From: Oscillatoria sp. CS-180
GTDB taxonomy: Bacteria > Cyanobacteriota > Cyanobacteriia > Phormidesmidales > Phormidesmidaceae
NCBI RefSeq assembly: GCF_028330965.1
Contig: NZ_JAQMUB010000021.1
Coordinates: forward strand, 1-64,000
Length of the DNA stretch: 64,000 bases
Reading direction: 5' to 3'
The notes beneath the pieces are model-generated. The model was not told the origin of the DNA and ran no database searches. It worked only from the letters and a program-made list of their open reading frames with translations. The stretch's first letter is position 1, and each line of letters starts with the position of its first letter. Made by a program: the position numbers and the translations under genes. Below are positions 17,775 through 26,855 of this stretch, piece after piece.

Positions 17775-19673
17775 ATGTGCGGAATCGTCGGATACATTGG
17801 AACACGCCCTGCTAGCGACATCCTGATGGAGGGACTACAAAAATTAGAGTATCGCGGCTATGATTCGGCGGGTTTGGCTACGGTTTCAGAGGGCGAACTT
17901 CAGTGTGTGCGGGCCAAGGGAAAGCTAAAAAATCTGTCTGAGAAGGTCGCTGGGCAAGAAAATTTAGCTCGTTTAGGCATCGGGCATACTCGTTGGGCAA
18001 CTCACGGTAAACCAGAAGAACACAATGCCCACCCCCATACCGATACTTACAGTCGCATTGCGGTGGTTCAAAACGGCATTGTTGAGAACTACCGTGAACT
18101 GCGGGAAATGCTGAAGCAGAAAGGACATCAGTTTCGATCTGATACCGATACCGAAGTCATTCCTCACCTCATTGCTGAAACGCTAAAAAATCCCCCGGCG
18201 GAGACCGCGATCGCTGACAATCCTTTCTTTGAAGCGGTCCGAGTCAGCGTCAACCAGCTGGAGGGAGCGTTTGCCCTCGCAATTATCAGTGCAGACTATC
18301 CCGACGATTTGATTGTCGTGCGTCAGCAGGCTCCCCTCATAATCGGCTTTGGGCAGGGTGAGTTTTTCTGTGCGTCGGATACGCCGGCGATCGTACCCCA
18401 CACGCGAGCGGTGCTGCCACTGGAGAACGGCGAACTGGCCAAGTTGACGCCTTTAGGAGTGGAGATTTATACCTTTGAGGGCGATCGCCTCAAGAAGCGC
18501 CCCTTCTCCCTGAACTGGAACCCCATCATGGTGGAGAAGCAGGGCTTCAAGCACTTCATGCTGAAGGAAATCTACGAGCAGCCGGGAGTAGTTCGCACTT
18601 GCTTAGAGACCTATTTGGACAATGCTTGGTCTAATGAGAGCGACACCTCTCCTGTGACCCTAAATCTGGCAGAGGATGTGCTGGATGCCATTGACACTAT
18701 TCAGATTGTGGCTTGTGGCACCAGCTGGCACGCTAGCTTGATCGGTAAATACCTGATCGAGCAGCTGGCTGGGATTCCAACGCTAGTGCAGTATGCCTCG
18801 GAGTTTCGCTATTCGCCCTCGCCCTTGACTCGTAATACGCTAACCATTGGTGTGACGCAGTCTGGTGAAACGACGGATACCCTGGCAGCCCTTGAAATGG
18901 AGCAGAAACGGCGAGAGGCAGCTGATGATCCAGCCCTGGCTTCTAGAATGGTGGGCATTACGAATCGGAGCGACAGCTCGATTGCTCGACTCGTTCCTCA
19001 TATCATCGACACCCAAGCGGGCATCGAAATTGGGGTTGCTGCAACAAAAACGTTCACGGCTCAGGTTATGGCTTTCTATTTCTTGGCGTTGGACCTAGCC
19101 TATCGTCGCGGCACCTTAAAGGGCGATCGCCTAGAGCAAATCCTGATGGGGCTGCGTCAGCTTCCTGCCCAGATAGAATTGATCCTGGAAAGCCAAGAGC
19201 GCTATATCGAAGAACTGGCCCATAGCTTCAACGAAACCCAGGACTTCATCTACATCGGTCGGGGCATCAACTTCCCCATTGCGTTGGAAGGAGCACTGAA
19301 GCTGAAAGAAATTAGCTATATCCATGCGGAGGGTTATCCGGCTGGAGAAATGAAACATGGCCCGATCGCGCTACTGGACGAGAAAGTGCCTGTGGTGGCG
19401 ATCGCGATGCCGGGAAGTGTATATGACAAGGTACTCTCCAATGCTCAGGAGGCCAAGGCACGAGATGCGCAACTTATTGGCGTTGTGCCTATGGATGATG
19501 AGGAAGCAGAAGAGACCTTTGATGAGTGTCTTCCCGTCCCACCTGTGGATGAACTGCTGTCCCCCGTTCTCACAGTGATTCCCCTACAGCTCTTGGCCTA
19601 CCACATTGCTGCCCGTCGTGGTTTGGACGTAGATCAGCCGCGAAACTTGGCAAAGAGTGTGACCGTAGAATAG
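17775..19673 (+). CDS. glmS: Glutamine-fructose-6-phosphate aminotransferase (isomerizing)
   Basis: GlmS makes glucosamine 6-phosphate from fructose 6-phosphate and glutamine, the first step towards UDP-GlcNAc for peptidoglycan and lipopolysaccharide. The 632-residue protein has the N-terminal nucleophile Cys2 (MCGIVGYIG), the glutaminase motifs EYRGYDSAG, HTRWATHG and QNGIVENY, and two SIS sugar-isomerase domains (for example ACGTSWHASLIGKY and SQSGETTDTLAALE). It ends in the expected NLAKSVTVE. An AAGGAG ribosome site sits just before the ATG. No glmS ribozyme is apparent upstream. Identification is certain. Confidence 0.98.
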   Translation: MCGIVGYIGTRPASDILMEGLQKLEYRGYDSAGLATVSEGELQCVRAKGKLKNLSEKVAGQENLARLGIGHTRWATHGKPEEHNAHPHTDTYSRIAVVQNGIVENYRELREMLKQKGHQFRSDTDTEVIPHLIAETLKNPPAETAIADNPFFEAVRVSVNQLEGAFALAIISADYPDDLIVVRQQAPLIIGFGQGEFFCASDTPAIVPHTRAVLPLENGELAKLTPLGVEIYTFEGDRLKKRPFSLNWNPIMVEKQGFKHFMLKEIYEQPGVVRTCLETYLDNAWSNESDTSPVTLNLAEDVLDAIDTIQIVACGTSWHASLIGKYLIEQLAGIPTLVQYASEFRYSPSPLTRNTLTIGVTQSGETTDTLAALEMEQKRREAADDPALASRMVGITNRSDSSIARLVPHIIDTQAGIEIGVAATKTFTAQVMAFYFLALDLAYRRGTLKGDRLEQILMGLRQLPAQIELILESQERYIEELAHSFNETQDFIYIGRGINFPIALEGALKLKEISYIHAEGYPAGEMKHGPIALLDEKVPVVAIAMPGSVYDKVLSNAQEAKARDAQLIGVVPMDDEEAEETFDECLPVPPVDELLSPVLTVIPLQLLAYHIAARRGLDVDQPRNLAKSVTVE

Positions 19674-19702
19674 GCACAGCGACGTTTGGACATAGTCCCG
19701 CC

Positions 19703-19837
19703 ATGATTACCACAAACTTGACGCTGGTTGATGGGCTGTATGAAGTAGAGGAACTGAGGGGAAGGAGTCTCTTGAAATCACCGCAATTTCCTGAGCTAGT
19801 GTTAGAGATGAGCCAGGGGCTTAAGCCTGAAGGGTAA
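19703..19837 (+). pseudogene. 3' remnant of a Uma2-family endonuclease gene
   Basis: A 44-codon frame from ATG 19703 to TAA 19835-19837 reads LTLVDGLYEVEELRGR, then SPQFPELVLEM near its end. The 'LVDGLYEV.EF.G...I.SPTFPELNLT' pattern is the C-terminal strand pair of Uma2 proteins (PD-(D/E)XK nuclease fold), which are abundant in cyanobacteria. The catalytic core is missing, so this is a decayed fragment. A half copy of the family 1 MITE-like element follows from about 19863. Confidence 0.5.
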
Positions 19838-19862
19838 GCGCGATCGCGACTGTCCGTACGGC

Positions 19863-19892
19863 TAGCCGTCGCCCGCTCCATCAGGACATTGC
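19863..19892 (+). repeat. Half copy of MITE-like family 1
   Basis: TAGCCGTCGCCCGCTCCATC followed by AGGACATTGC matches the left 30 bases of the elements at 3293 and 3920 with a few changes. The right half is absent. The rest of the gap up to fba (19893-20156) shows no gene and must hold the fba promoter. Confidence 0.55.
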
Positions 19893-20156
19893 TGGCATCA
19901 AATCAGCAAATCAAGACTTTTACTCAATTTTCATACGAATGTGGGAAAGACATCAATGTCCAGTGCAAGTAAGCAAAGTGGCTGTACTGAGGTGTCTCGG
20001 AGACTTTGCGACATTTATTTACTCTTAACAGAGACTAAAGCTTTAGCTCACAAAACGTCATAAATGGGGGGATTCTGCCTTAGTATGAGTAGGTAAGTGC
20101 ACCTATTGGTGTTGAGTTACGATTGCCGACGGCAAGAAAAAGACTAGGAGGATTTT

Positions 20157-21236
20157 ATGGCGCTCGTCCCCATGCGGTTAATGCTGGACCATGCAGCTGA
20201 GAACGGTTATGGCATTCCAGCATACAACGTCAACAACCTGGAGCAAATCCTGGCGATTATGCAGGCTGCTGACGAAACCGATAGTCCGGTAATTCTGCAA
20301 GCTTCTCGTGGTGCTCGTAAGTATGCGGGTGAGAACTTCTTGCGGCACTTGGTTCAGGCAGCGGTTGAGAGCTATCCCCATATTCCGGTTGTAATGCACC
20401 AGGATCATGGAAACAGCCCTGCAACTTGCTATTCCGCTATCCGTAATGGCTTCACCAGCGTTATGATGGATGGCTCTTTAGAAGCTGACGCAAAGACTCC
20501 TGCTAGCTTTGAGTACAACGTCAACGTGACGGCTGAGGTCGTCAAAGTGGCTCATGCGATCGGCGCTAGCGTTGAAGGTGAGTTGGGCTGTCTCGGTTCT
20601 CTAGAAACTGGTGCTGGCGAAGCTGAAGATGGTCACGGTTTTGAGGGAACTCTCAGCCATGACCAGCTGCTGACTGACCCCGATGAGGCTGTTCAGTTTG
20701 TAGAAGCGACTCAAGTAGATGCTTTGGCTGTTGCGATCGGTACTAGCCACGGCGCTTACAAGTTCACCCGTAAGCCCACTGGTGAAATCCTGGCTATCAG
20801 CCGTATCGAAGAGATTCACCGCCGTCTGCCCAACACTCACTTGGTCATGCACGGTTCTTCTTCCGTTCCTCAGGAATGGTTGGACATGATCAACGAGTAC
20901 GGCGGTCAAATTCCTGAGACTTACGGTGTACCTGTTGAGGAAATCCAGAAGGGTATCAAGAGCGGTGTTCGCAAGGTCAACATTGATACTGACAACCGTT
21001 TGGCAATCACGGCTGCAATTCGTGAAGCGGCTGCTAAGGATCCTTCCAACTTTGATCCTCGCCACTTCATGAAGCCTGCTATCAAGTACATGAAGCAGGT
21101 TTGCCGCGATCGCTATGAAGCTTTTGGTACTGCTGGCAACGCAAGCAAAATCAACCAAGTTGGGGTTGAGGTCTTCGCGGCTAAGTATGCTGCTGGCGAA
21201 TTGGATGCCAAGATTAAGACTGCTGCTGCTGTATAA
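20157..21236 (+). CDS. fba: Class II fructose-1,6-bisphosphate aldolase
   Basis: A zinc-dependent aldolase of glycolysis and the Calvin cycle; the cyanobacterial enzyme also handles sedoheptulose 1,7-bisphosphate. The 359-residue length and the motifs [10 protein letters not shown] (metal-binding His), [27 protein letters not shown] and [10 protein letters not shown] fit class II (Calvin-cycle type) enzymes, as does [12 protein letters not shown] strong AGGAGG lies at 20146-20151, six bases before the ATG. Codon choice is narrow (many GCT, GGT and AAG), as expected of a highly expressed gene. A 19-bp perfect hairpin terminates it. Confidence 0.97.
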   Translation: MALVPMRLMLDHAAENGYGIPAYNVNNLEQILAIMQAADETDSPVILQASRGARKYAGENFLRHLVQAAVESYPHIPVVMHQDHGNSPATCYSAIRNGFTSVMMDGSLEADAKTPASFEYNVNVTAEVVKVAHAIGASVEGELGCLGSLETGAGEAEDGHGFEGTLSHDQLLTDPDEAVQFVEATQVDALAVAIGTSHGAYKFTRKPTGEILAISRIEEIHRRLPNTHLVMHGSSSVPQEWLDMINEYGGQIPETYGVPVEEIQKGIKSGVRKVNIDTDNRLAITAAIREAAAKDPSNFDPRHFMKPAIKYMKQVCRDRYEAFGTAGNASKINQVGVEVFAAKYAAGELDAKIKTAAAV

Positions 21237-21260
21237 GCCTTAGCATTAGTTGATTCTTTC

Positions 21261-21306
21261 AAAACCGAAAAGCCGATGCTAGTATTGGCATCGGCTTTTC
21301 GGTTTT
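21261..21306 (+). terminator. Strong intrinsic terminator of fba
   Basis: A 19-base left arm (21261-21279, starting AAAACCGAAAAGCCG) pairs perfectly with 21288-21306, with an 8-base loop. The A-rich left and T-rich right ends make it potentially bidirectional. A family 1 MITE-like element begins two bases further on. Confidence 0.92.
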
Positions 21307-21308
21307 CA

Positions 21309-21405
21309 TAGCTTTATCCATCTAGGCTGAGGCACCTAGCGGCATCCAGGTGCTTGGTCCCTAACTGGATGGCTCGCCGTCTTGTCCTAATGGAACTGAC
21401 GGCTA
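21309..21405 (-). mobile_element. MITE-like element, family 1 (inverted copy)
   Basis: The reverse complement of the elements at 3293 and 3920: it begins TAGCTTTATCCATCTAGGC and ends AACTGACGGCTA, 97 bases long. It lies between the fba terminator and the convergent DUF427 gene. The internal GGATGGCTCGCCGTCTTGTC segment is nearly identical to the other copies. Confidence 0.75.
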
Positions 21406-21455
21406 TGCCAATGTTCTCGAATCCACAATCGAAAATCTAAAACCGAGAATTGGCA

Positions 21456-21947
21456 TTACCATCCCCAGGTTCCCAGTCCACCTTTGAACGGTCCCACAAT
21501 ATCGCTCGTAATCCAGCCGCCGTAAAAATCCCCTTCTTGAGCGCGAACCTGCTCATCGTCAACGTAGCAAGCGTCCATTTTGCTGGGATAAAGGGCAATA
21601 CAATTTTGAATGGCGGCAAATCGGTCTGTGGGTTCTGGATATCGCCATATCGCGTTGCTAGCTCGGCGATCGCCAACAACCACGTCGAAATACTGGGCTA
21701 CACCTTTCCACTCACAAAAGGTTGAGCGCTGTACAGGTTGAAGGTACTGCTGTTGCACGTCCTCTAGGGGGATGTAATAGGCGGGAGGATGGCTGGTTTC
21801 CAGAACGCGGACTGTTTGACGAGAATCTGCAATAGTTACGCCATTGAAGACAACTCGGATATGGCGCGAAGAGTTCTCTACCCTGGGAGGACGCGGATAG
21901 TCCCATACCGATTCCTGACCCGGACCCGGCTCAATGCGCTGTACCAT
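21456..21947 (-). CDS. DUF427 domain protein
   Basis: A 163-residue soluble protein of the DUF427 family, a small beta-rich fold of unknown biochemical role. Family features are RVVFNGVTIADS near the start, LETSHPPAYYIPLEDV, STFCEWKGVAQYFDV and a YPEPTDRFAAIQNCIALYPSKMDACYVDDE stretch, followed by FYGGWITSDIVGPFKG near the C-terminus. No signal peptide or membrane segment is present. It is convergent with fba and divergent from the CPBP protease gene. The family call is firm, the function is not known. Confidence 0.88.
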   Translation of the reverse strand: MVQRIEPGPGQESVWDYPRPPRVENSSRHIRVVFNGVTIADSRQTVRVLETSHPPAYYIPLEDVQQQYLQPVQRSTFCEWKGVAQYFDVVVGDRRASNAIWRYPEPTDRFAAIQNCIALYPSKMDACYVDDEQVRAQEGDFYGGWITSDIVGPFKGGLGTWGW

Positions 21948-22102
21948 GATACTTTTTCCAAATCACCTTGATATCTGTATCTGGCATTGTGACATAGGGA
22001 ATAAGACTGGTCTTTGACCCAACTCGGCTAAAACTTGAGCAAATGCCCATGCAAATGACAAGAAATTCTGTAAGGTTGTGTGTAGTCGACTAAGCATCTG
22101 AT

Positions 22103-22690
22103 GTGGCAAACTCTAACTCCAACGAACCTCAAATGGAACCGTTAAGTCGCGTCCAGATATTGGTCGCGATGGGGGTTACAGCCTTGGTGCTTTTGCTGAT
22201 TGCCCGATTCTGGCTTTTGTTTGATTCGGTGGCACTACTGTCCGTTTCGTTCAGTGCCGAGATCCTGCTAGTCGGTATGGGCATTGGTTTAGGGATTACT
22301 GGCGCGAGTGCGATCGCCTATCAGGTTTGGCCGAGCTATCGCAAAAGTGCCGATGTTTATCTCAAAATGGTGTTGCAGCCCCTAGTATGGACTGACCTGA
22401 TTTGGATGGGCCTATTGCCTGGACTCAGCGAGGAGTTACTATTTCGAGGCGTGATGTTGCCTGCGATCGGTATGGATACCAATGGTTTAGTGTTCTCCAG
22501 CTTGTGTTTTGGGGTTCTCCATCTCAGCGGTTTGCAACAGTGGTCCTATGTGGTCTGGGCCACTGTCATTGGGTTCATTTTAGGGATCAGCGCATTGCTC
22601 TCTGGAAATCTGTTGGTCCCCATCATTGCGCATATCACTACCAATCTTCTAGCCAGTTTTGTCTGGAAGGTCCGATCAAAATCGCCTTAG
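22103..22690 (+). CDS. CPBP-family intramembrane metalloprotease (CAAX protease-like)
   Basis: A 195-residue membrane protein with about five hydrophobic helices, of the Abi/CPBP (Rce1-like) family. The glutamate motif is SEELLFRG (Glu110, Glu111, Arg115), the first histidine motif is GVLHLSG (His140) and the second is PIIAHITTN (His177), so the catalytic set is complete. The start is GTG at 22103; an ATG two bases upstream is in another frame. The stop overlaps the end of the convergent uppS by 4 bases. Members process prenylated proteins in eukaryotes; bacterial substrates are mostly unknown. Confidence 0.87.
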   Translation: MANSNSNEPQMEPLSRVQILVAMGVTALVLLLIARFWLLFDSVALLSVSFSAEILLVGMGIGLGITGASAIAYQVWPSYRKSADVYLKMVLQPLVWTDLIWMGLLPGLSEELLFRGVMLPAIGMDTNGLVFSSLCFGVLHLSGLQQWSYVVWATVIGFILGISALLSGNLLVPIIAHITTNLLASFVWKVRSKSP

Positions 22691-23436
22691 ACCTTGCCAA
22701 AACGACGATGTCGTTTTTGGTAAGCACACAGCGCCTGATGGAACTCAAGCGTGTTGAAGTCTGGCCATAGGGCATCTGTAACATAGAGTTCTGCGTAAGC
22801 TAGCTGCCACAACAGGAAATTACTGATTCGCATTTCGCCGCTAGTGCGAATTAACAGGTCAGGATCGTCCAAGCCTGCCGTGTAGAGGTGGTGAGCAAAC
22901 ATGGATTCGTCGATGTCCTCAAGCGCCACTTTGCCCTGCTGCACTTGCTTGGCGATCGCCCGACACGCTTGCACAATCTCTTGCCGTCCACCATAGTTCG
23001 TTGCGACGGTAAACCGAATGCCAGGGTTATGGCGTGTTTGCTGAACGGCTTTGTCGATCTCTGTCTGCAAAGACGCTGGCAAAGACTGCAAATTGCCTAC
23101 AAACTGGATGCGGACGCCCTCCTCCATCATTTCAGCCAGTTCCTGACGTAGAACCCGTTCAAACAAGGTCATCAGAAAATCCACTTCTTCCAGAGGTCGT
23201 CCCCAATTCTCAGTGGAAAAAGCATAGGCCGTGAGCGCCATAACTCCCCAGTCGCTACAGGTGCGCAGTAGCTTTTTCAGCGTGTCAACTCCACGCCGAT
23301 GGCCCATGATGCGAGGCAGTCCCCGCTGTTGTGCCCAGCGTCCATTACCGTCCATAATCACTGCCACATGGCGAGGCAGCCGTTCGGTATCTAAGTCAGA
23401 GGGTAGAGAGGAAGTTAGAAGTGGCTCAGCGGTCAT
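22687..23436 (-). CDS. uppS: Isoprenyl transferase (undecaprenyl diphosphate synthase)
   Basis: A cis-prenyltransferase that elongates farnesyl diphosphate with isopentenyl diphosphate to the lipid carrier used for cell-wall synthesis. The 249 residues contain [13 protein letters not shown] (Asp29 binds magnesium), [21 protein letters not shown], the basic [19 protein letters not shown] and the closing [12 protein letters not shown]. The start codon overlaps the stop of cdaA by four bases (ATGA type), so the pair is translationally coupled. The lysA-cdaA-uppS order is, as far as I recall, conserved in many cyanobacteria. Confidence 0.97.
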   Translation of the reverse strand: MTAEPLLTSSLPSDLDTERLPRHVAVIMDGNGRWAQQRGLPRIMGHRRGVDTLKKLLRTCSDWGVMALTAYAFSTENWGRPLEEVDFLMTLFERVLRQELAEMMEEGVRIQFVGNLQSLPASLQTEIDKAVQQTRHNPGIRFTVATNYGGRQEIVQACRAIAKQVQQGKVALEDIDESMFAHHLYTAGLDDPDLLIRTSGEMRISNFLLWQLAYAELYVTDALWPDFNTLEFHQALCAYQKRHRRFGKV

Positions 23437-24362
23437 TTTTTTCCACGAGAAGCGGACGACGAAAAGAAGGGCAGGCGTTGTAGGAGCGATCGCCCCTGAC
23501 TCCGCAACCGTTTGCTGAGACTTCTCAGTTGAGGGGTTACAGAGTCTCGGTCAGCCGATAAGGATAATCGAGCGCTCAACAACTCCCTTAGTTTACTGCT
23601 GGTTAGGGGACGAATTAGCCTTCCACCTTCCGCCACTGAAATTGACCCGGTTTCTTCTGAAACGACGAGGCAAATGCAATCTTCCACTCGTTCTGTAATT
23701 CCCATTGCTGCGCGATGGCGGGTCCCTAATTGTCTTGATGCTGACCGCTCTGAAATCGGCAAAATCACTCCAGCCGCAACGACACGAGTGCCCCTTACCA
23801 AAACAGCTCCGTCGTGCAATAGCGTACTGGTTTGGAAAATGGTTTGTAAGAGTTCCCGTGAAACTTCTGCATTGAGTTTGACCCCAGGCACTGAAAAATC
23901 CCGTTCGTCAATCGGACGGTCTGTTTCAACAATAATGAGTGCTCCGATGCGATTCTGTGACAGCTCCTTGATCGCATCAACCAATTCGTCAATGACATTA
24001 TCAGGCTGCGATGTCATCATTTCGCGATCAGCGATGACCAATAGCTGGCCTAAACGTCCTCGGCCAATTTGTTCTAACAGTCGCCGAAATTCTCCCTGCA
24101 AGATAAAGGCCATAGCAACAGCTGAGCCAATGACGAGTTTGTCCAGCACAAACGCTAGCAGAGCCAAGCCGACATTGCGGCTGATGGTGGAAGCCAAAAG
24201 TAACACGATGAATCCTCGAACCATCCACAGGGTGCGGCGCTCACCGATGAGCACCAAGATGGTGTACACCAGTAGCACGACCAGCACTCCATCCAGGAGC
24301 CTTAATGGCCATCCCCTTAAAATTTCGAGGATTAGCTGCCCTCGCTCCCAGAATTGCCCCAT
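23433..24362 (-). CDS. cdaA: Diadenylate cyclase, CdaA type
   Basis: A membrane-bound enzyme that makes c-di-AMP from two ATP. The 309 residues start with three hydrophobic helices (about 20-90), then the DisA_N catalytic domain (about 105-235) with DGA at 184-186 in LLHDGAVLV and the RHR motif at 215-217 in [10 protein letters not shown] basic serine-rich tail of about 60 residues follows. c-di-AMP controls potassium and osmotic balance in other bacteria, and a ktrB gene lies elsewhere in this window. It is coupled to uppS by a 4-base overlap and follows lysA after about 150 bases. Confidence 0.95.
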   Translation of the reverse strand: MGQFWERGQLILEILRGWPLRLLDGVLVVLLVYTILVLIGERRTLWMVRGFIVLLLASTISRNVGLALLAFVLDKLVIGSAVAMAFILQGEFRRLLEQIGRGRLGQLLVIADREMMTSQPDNVIDELVDAIKELSQNRIGALIIVETDRPIDERDFSVPGVKLNAEVSRELLQTIFQTSTLLHDGAVLVRGTRVVAAGVILPISERSASRQLGTRHRAAMGITERVEDCICLVVSEETGSISVAEGGRLIRPLTSSKLRELLSARLSLSADRDSVTPQLRSLSKRLRSQGRSLLQRLPFFSSSASRGKK

Positions 24363-24509
24363 GTGCAGTGCCGTAGCGTAAATCTAACTGCTGTCATCGA
24401 CGATCATCAAAGCCCGCTAGAGGCTGATAGTGCTTCTAAGCTTCTTCCACCGTAAACTCTTCTTTTGGCTTGAGACATTCCCTAAAAAGGGAAGCGTCCC
24501 AATTGCGAA

Positions 24510-25931
24510 CTAACCGTCAGTCGGCGTGGCAGTGGGTGCGAGTGCCTCAGGCAAACAATCGTGACGAATTAGATCCTGAAGTGTTTCCCGTTTGATAATC
24601 AGGTGCGCTTCACCATCTTTCACGAGAACTGCTGCGGGTCTAGGCACTCGGTTGTAATTGGATGCCATGCTGTAGTTATAAGCACCGGTTCCTGCGACTA
24701 CAACAATGTCGTTTGGCTGTACTGAAGGTAAGCTGGCTTCCTGAATGATTACATCCCCAGATTCACAGTGCTTGCCAGCCAGAGTCGTTTTTTCGGTTAG
24801 AGGGGCTGACATACGATTTGCCACCAGTGCGCGATAGACCGACTGATAAGTAATTGGGCGGGGATTGTCTGACATCCCACCATCAACGGCAACGTAGGTG
24901 CGAATCCCCGGTACAGTCTTTTGACTGCCCACGGTGTAGGCCGTGACGCAAGCGGAGCCAATGAGCGATCGCCCAGGCTCACAAATCAAACGAGGAAGAG
25001 ACGCACCCAATTCTTTGCAGGCTTGAACGACTGATTCAGCGACTGTTTTTACCCAAGTGTGAATGCTGGGGGGGTCGTCTGACTCGGTATAACAAATACC
25101 TAAACCACCGCCTATATCTAACTCAGAGATCGGCAAGCCATATTCTCTCGCAACTTGAATCCACCGCACCATAACTTCCGCTAAGTCCTGGTGGGGTTGA
25201 AGTTCAAAAATCTGTGACCCGATGTGAGCATGGAGACCAATGCATTGTATCTGAGGCTGCTGAGCCACGTATTTAAAGACGTCTTCGAGTTGGTCTGGAT
25301 CAAAGCCAAACTTGCTGTCCAAATGCCCTGTCCGAATGTACTCATGGGTATGACACTCGATACCGGGTGTTAGTCTTAGCAAGATCGAGGCGGTTGTGTC
25401 AGATTCTTTGAGACATTGCGTCAAAAGCTTCAGCTCAAACCAGTTGTCGACTACGATGCGACAGCCAACATCGATTCCCATCTGTAGCTCTTGCGCTGAT
25501 TTGTTGTTGCCGTGAAAGTAAAGATGATTAGCTGAGACGCCAGCTTGGGTAGCAGTGAGCAATTCGCCCCCAGAGACAACATCAATTCCGAGGTCTTCAC
25601 TGTTAACAACTGCACAGACGGCTAGGCAACTCCACGCTTTCGAGGCATAGATTACCAAAGATTCTCCTGGATAGTGCTGAGTCATCGCATCTCGGTACTG
25701 CTGGCAGGCTAGTCTGAGAGTGCTTTCGTCCAGGATGTAGAGGGGTGAGCCGAATCGCTCGATTAATTCCGGAACGTCGCATCCCCCAATGACTAAATGG
25801 TCCTGCTCGGAAACTTCTGCTGAAAGGGGTAGCAGTTTTTGATTGGGGGAAGTCATTTGCTCTGTAGAGTCAGCAGCATTGGCTGACAGGTAGCTGAGGC
25901 TGTTTGGTGTGGAATCGAGTGTAGAAACCAT
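24510..25931 (-). CDS. lysA: Diaminopimelate decarboxylase
   Basis: A PLP enzyme that converts meso-diaminopimelate to lysine, the last step of lysine synthesis. The 473 residues include the PLP lysine Lys98 in VIYASKAWS, HGNNKSAQEL, HIGSQIFEL, the phosphate-binding ELDIGGGLGI, ICEPGRSLIG and the dimer-side CESGDVI. The first 45 residues are an extra, poorly conserved lead. It is divergent from rimI and upstream of cdaA-uppS on the same strand, a lysine/peptidoglycan-precursor grouping. Confidence 0.96.
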   Translation of the reverse strand: MVSTLDSTPNSLSYLSANAADSTEQMTSPNQKLLPLSAEVSEQDHLVIGGCDVPELIERFGSPLYILDESTLRLACQQYRDAMTQHYPGESLVIYASKAWSCLAVCAVVNSEDLGIDVVSGGELLTATQAGVSANHLYFHGNNKSAQELQMGIDVGCRIVVDNWFELKLLTQCLKESDTTASILLRLTPGIECHTHEYIRTGHLDSKFGFDPDQLEDVFKYVAQQPQIQCIGLHAHIGSQIFELQPHQDLAEVMVRWIQVAREYGLPISELDIGGGLGICYTESDDPPSIHTWVKTVAESVVQACKELGASLPRLICEPGRSLIGSACVTAYTVGSQKTVPGIRTYVAVDGGMSDNPRPITYQSVYRALVANRMSAPLTEKTTLAGKHCESGDVIIQEASLPSVQPNDIVVVAGTGAYNYSMASNYNRVPRPAAVLVKDGEAHLIIKRETLQDLIRHDCLPEALAPTATPTDG

Positions 25932-26039
25932 GAGAGTTGTGACTCTGATGAACTAGTCAGGTTGAGAGAATTCAGTTGGTCTGTAACGGTATGCCCGAAT
26001 CATCAGTGTACAATCGAGAGCCTTAATGTTGCCGACACT

Positions 26040-26627
26040 ATGATTTACGTGACTTGTCGTCCTTTGGCACTCCGAGACCTGTCTCAGATTGTGGCTTTGG
26101 ATGAACGCTGTTTTGGCGGACTTTGGAGTCAATCAGCTTATCAAAGAGAAAGAGAAAGCCCAAACAGTGATCTGTTGGTACTTGAAATTGAAGACACGGT
26201 TGACCAAACCGATTCACTCATTGGCGTTGGGTGTCTATGGGCCATCTTAGAGGAAGCGCATATTACCGTGCTGGGGATTGATCCGGCTTACCAGCGTCGA
26301 GGTCTAGGCCAGTGGTTACTGACGAGATTATTGCTAGCGGCGAGCGATCGCGGCCTCACTCATGCCACGCTGGAAGTCCGCCAGTCTAATCAGAAGGCCC
26401 AAGCGCTCTATCAAAAATTTGGATTTAATGTTGCTGGTGAGCGAAAACGATACTACGCCAATGGGGAAAATGCGTTGATTCTTTGGAAAAATGGGCTGCA
26501 AACCCCAGAATTTACCAAACAGCTTAGCGTTGCTCAGGCTAAGCTAAGAGAACAAGTGGCAACCAGGGGATGGTCCGTGAGAGAAGTGCTATTAGCTACA
26601 GAAGACGCACAGCTTTTGCCTGACTAA
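26040..26627 (+). CDS. rimI: RimI-like GNAT N-acetyltransferase
   Basis: A 195-residue acetyltransferase of the type that acetylates the N-terminal alanine of ribosomal protein S18. The GNAT core is visible: ITVLGIDPAYQRRGLGQWLL (acetyl-CoA loop Q-R-R-G-L-G) and LEVRQSNQKAQALYQKFGF with GERKRYYANGENALIL. I chose the ATG at 26040; the frame is open from a TTG at 25962 but that extension has no family match. The C-terminal 40 residues are an extra tail. The symbol is a family assignment; substrate specificity is not shown. Confidence 0.82.
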   Translation: MIYVTCRPLALRDLSQIVALDERCFGGLWSQSAYQRERESPNSDLLVLEIEDTVDQTDSLIGVGCLWAILEEAHITVLGIDPAYQRRGLGQWLLTRLLLAASDRGLTHATLEVRQSNQKAQALYQKFGFNVAGERKRYYANGENALILWKNGLQTPEFTKQLSVAQAKLREQVATRGWSVREVLLATEDAQLLPD

Positions 26628-26855
26628 ATATGGCTTACGGCACTGCCTTTCAATCCAGACAATCAGGAGTCTTCAGGGAGAAAATTAAGAGAAGGCAATA
26701 AAAGTTTAAGAGACTTTGAGGGACTCCGCCTGTCCTAATCCCAAACAAAGTTTACAGGGTGCGGTTTTCACCACTGTGTACAGTGCCACAGTTCACCAAT
26801 ACCCCTGTGCTAAGATCACCACTAACCAGCGCGCAGCAGGTATTTGGATTTCCAC

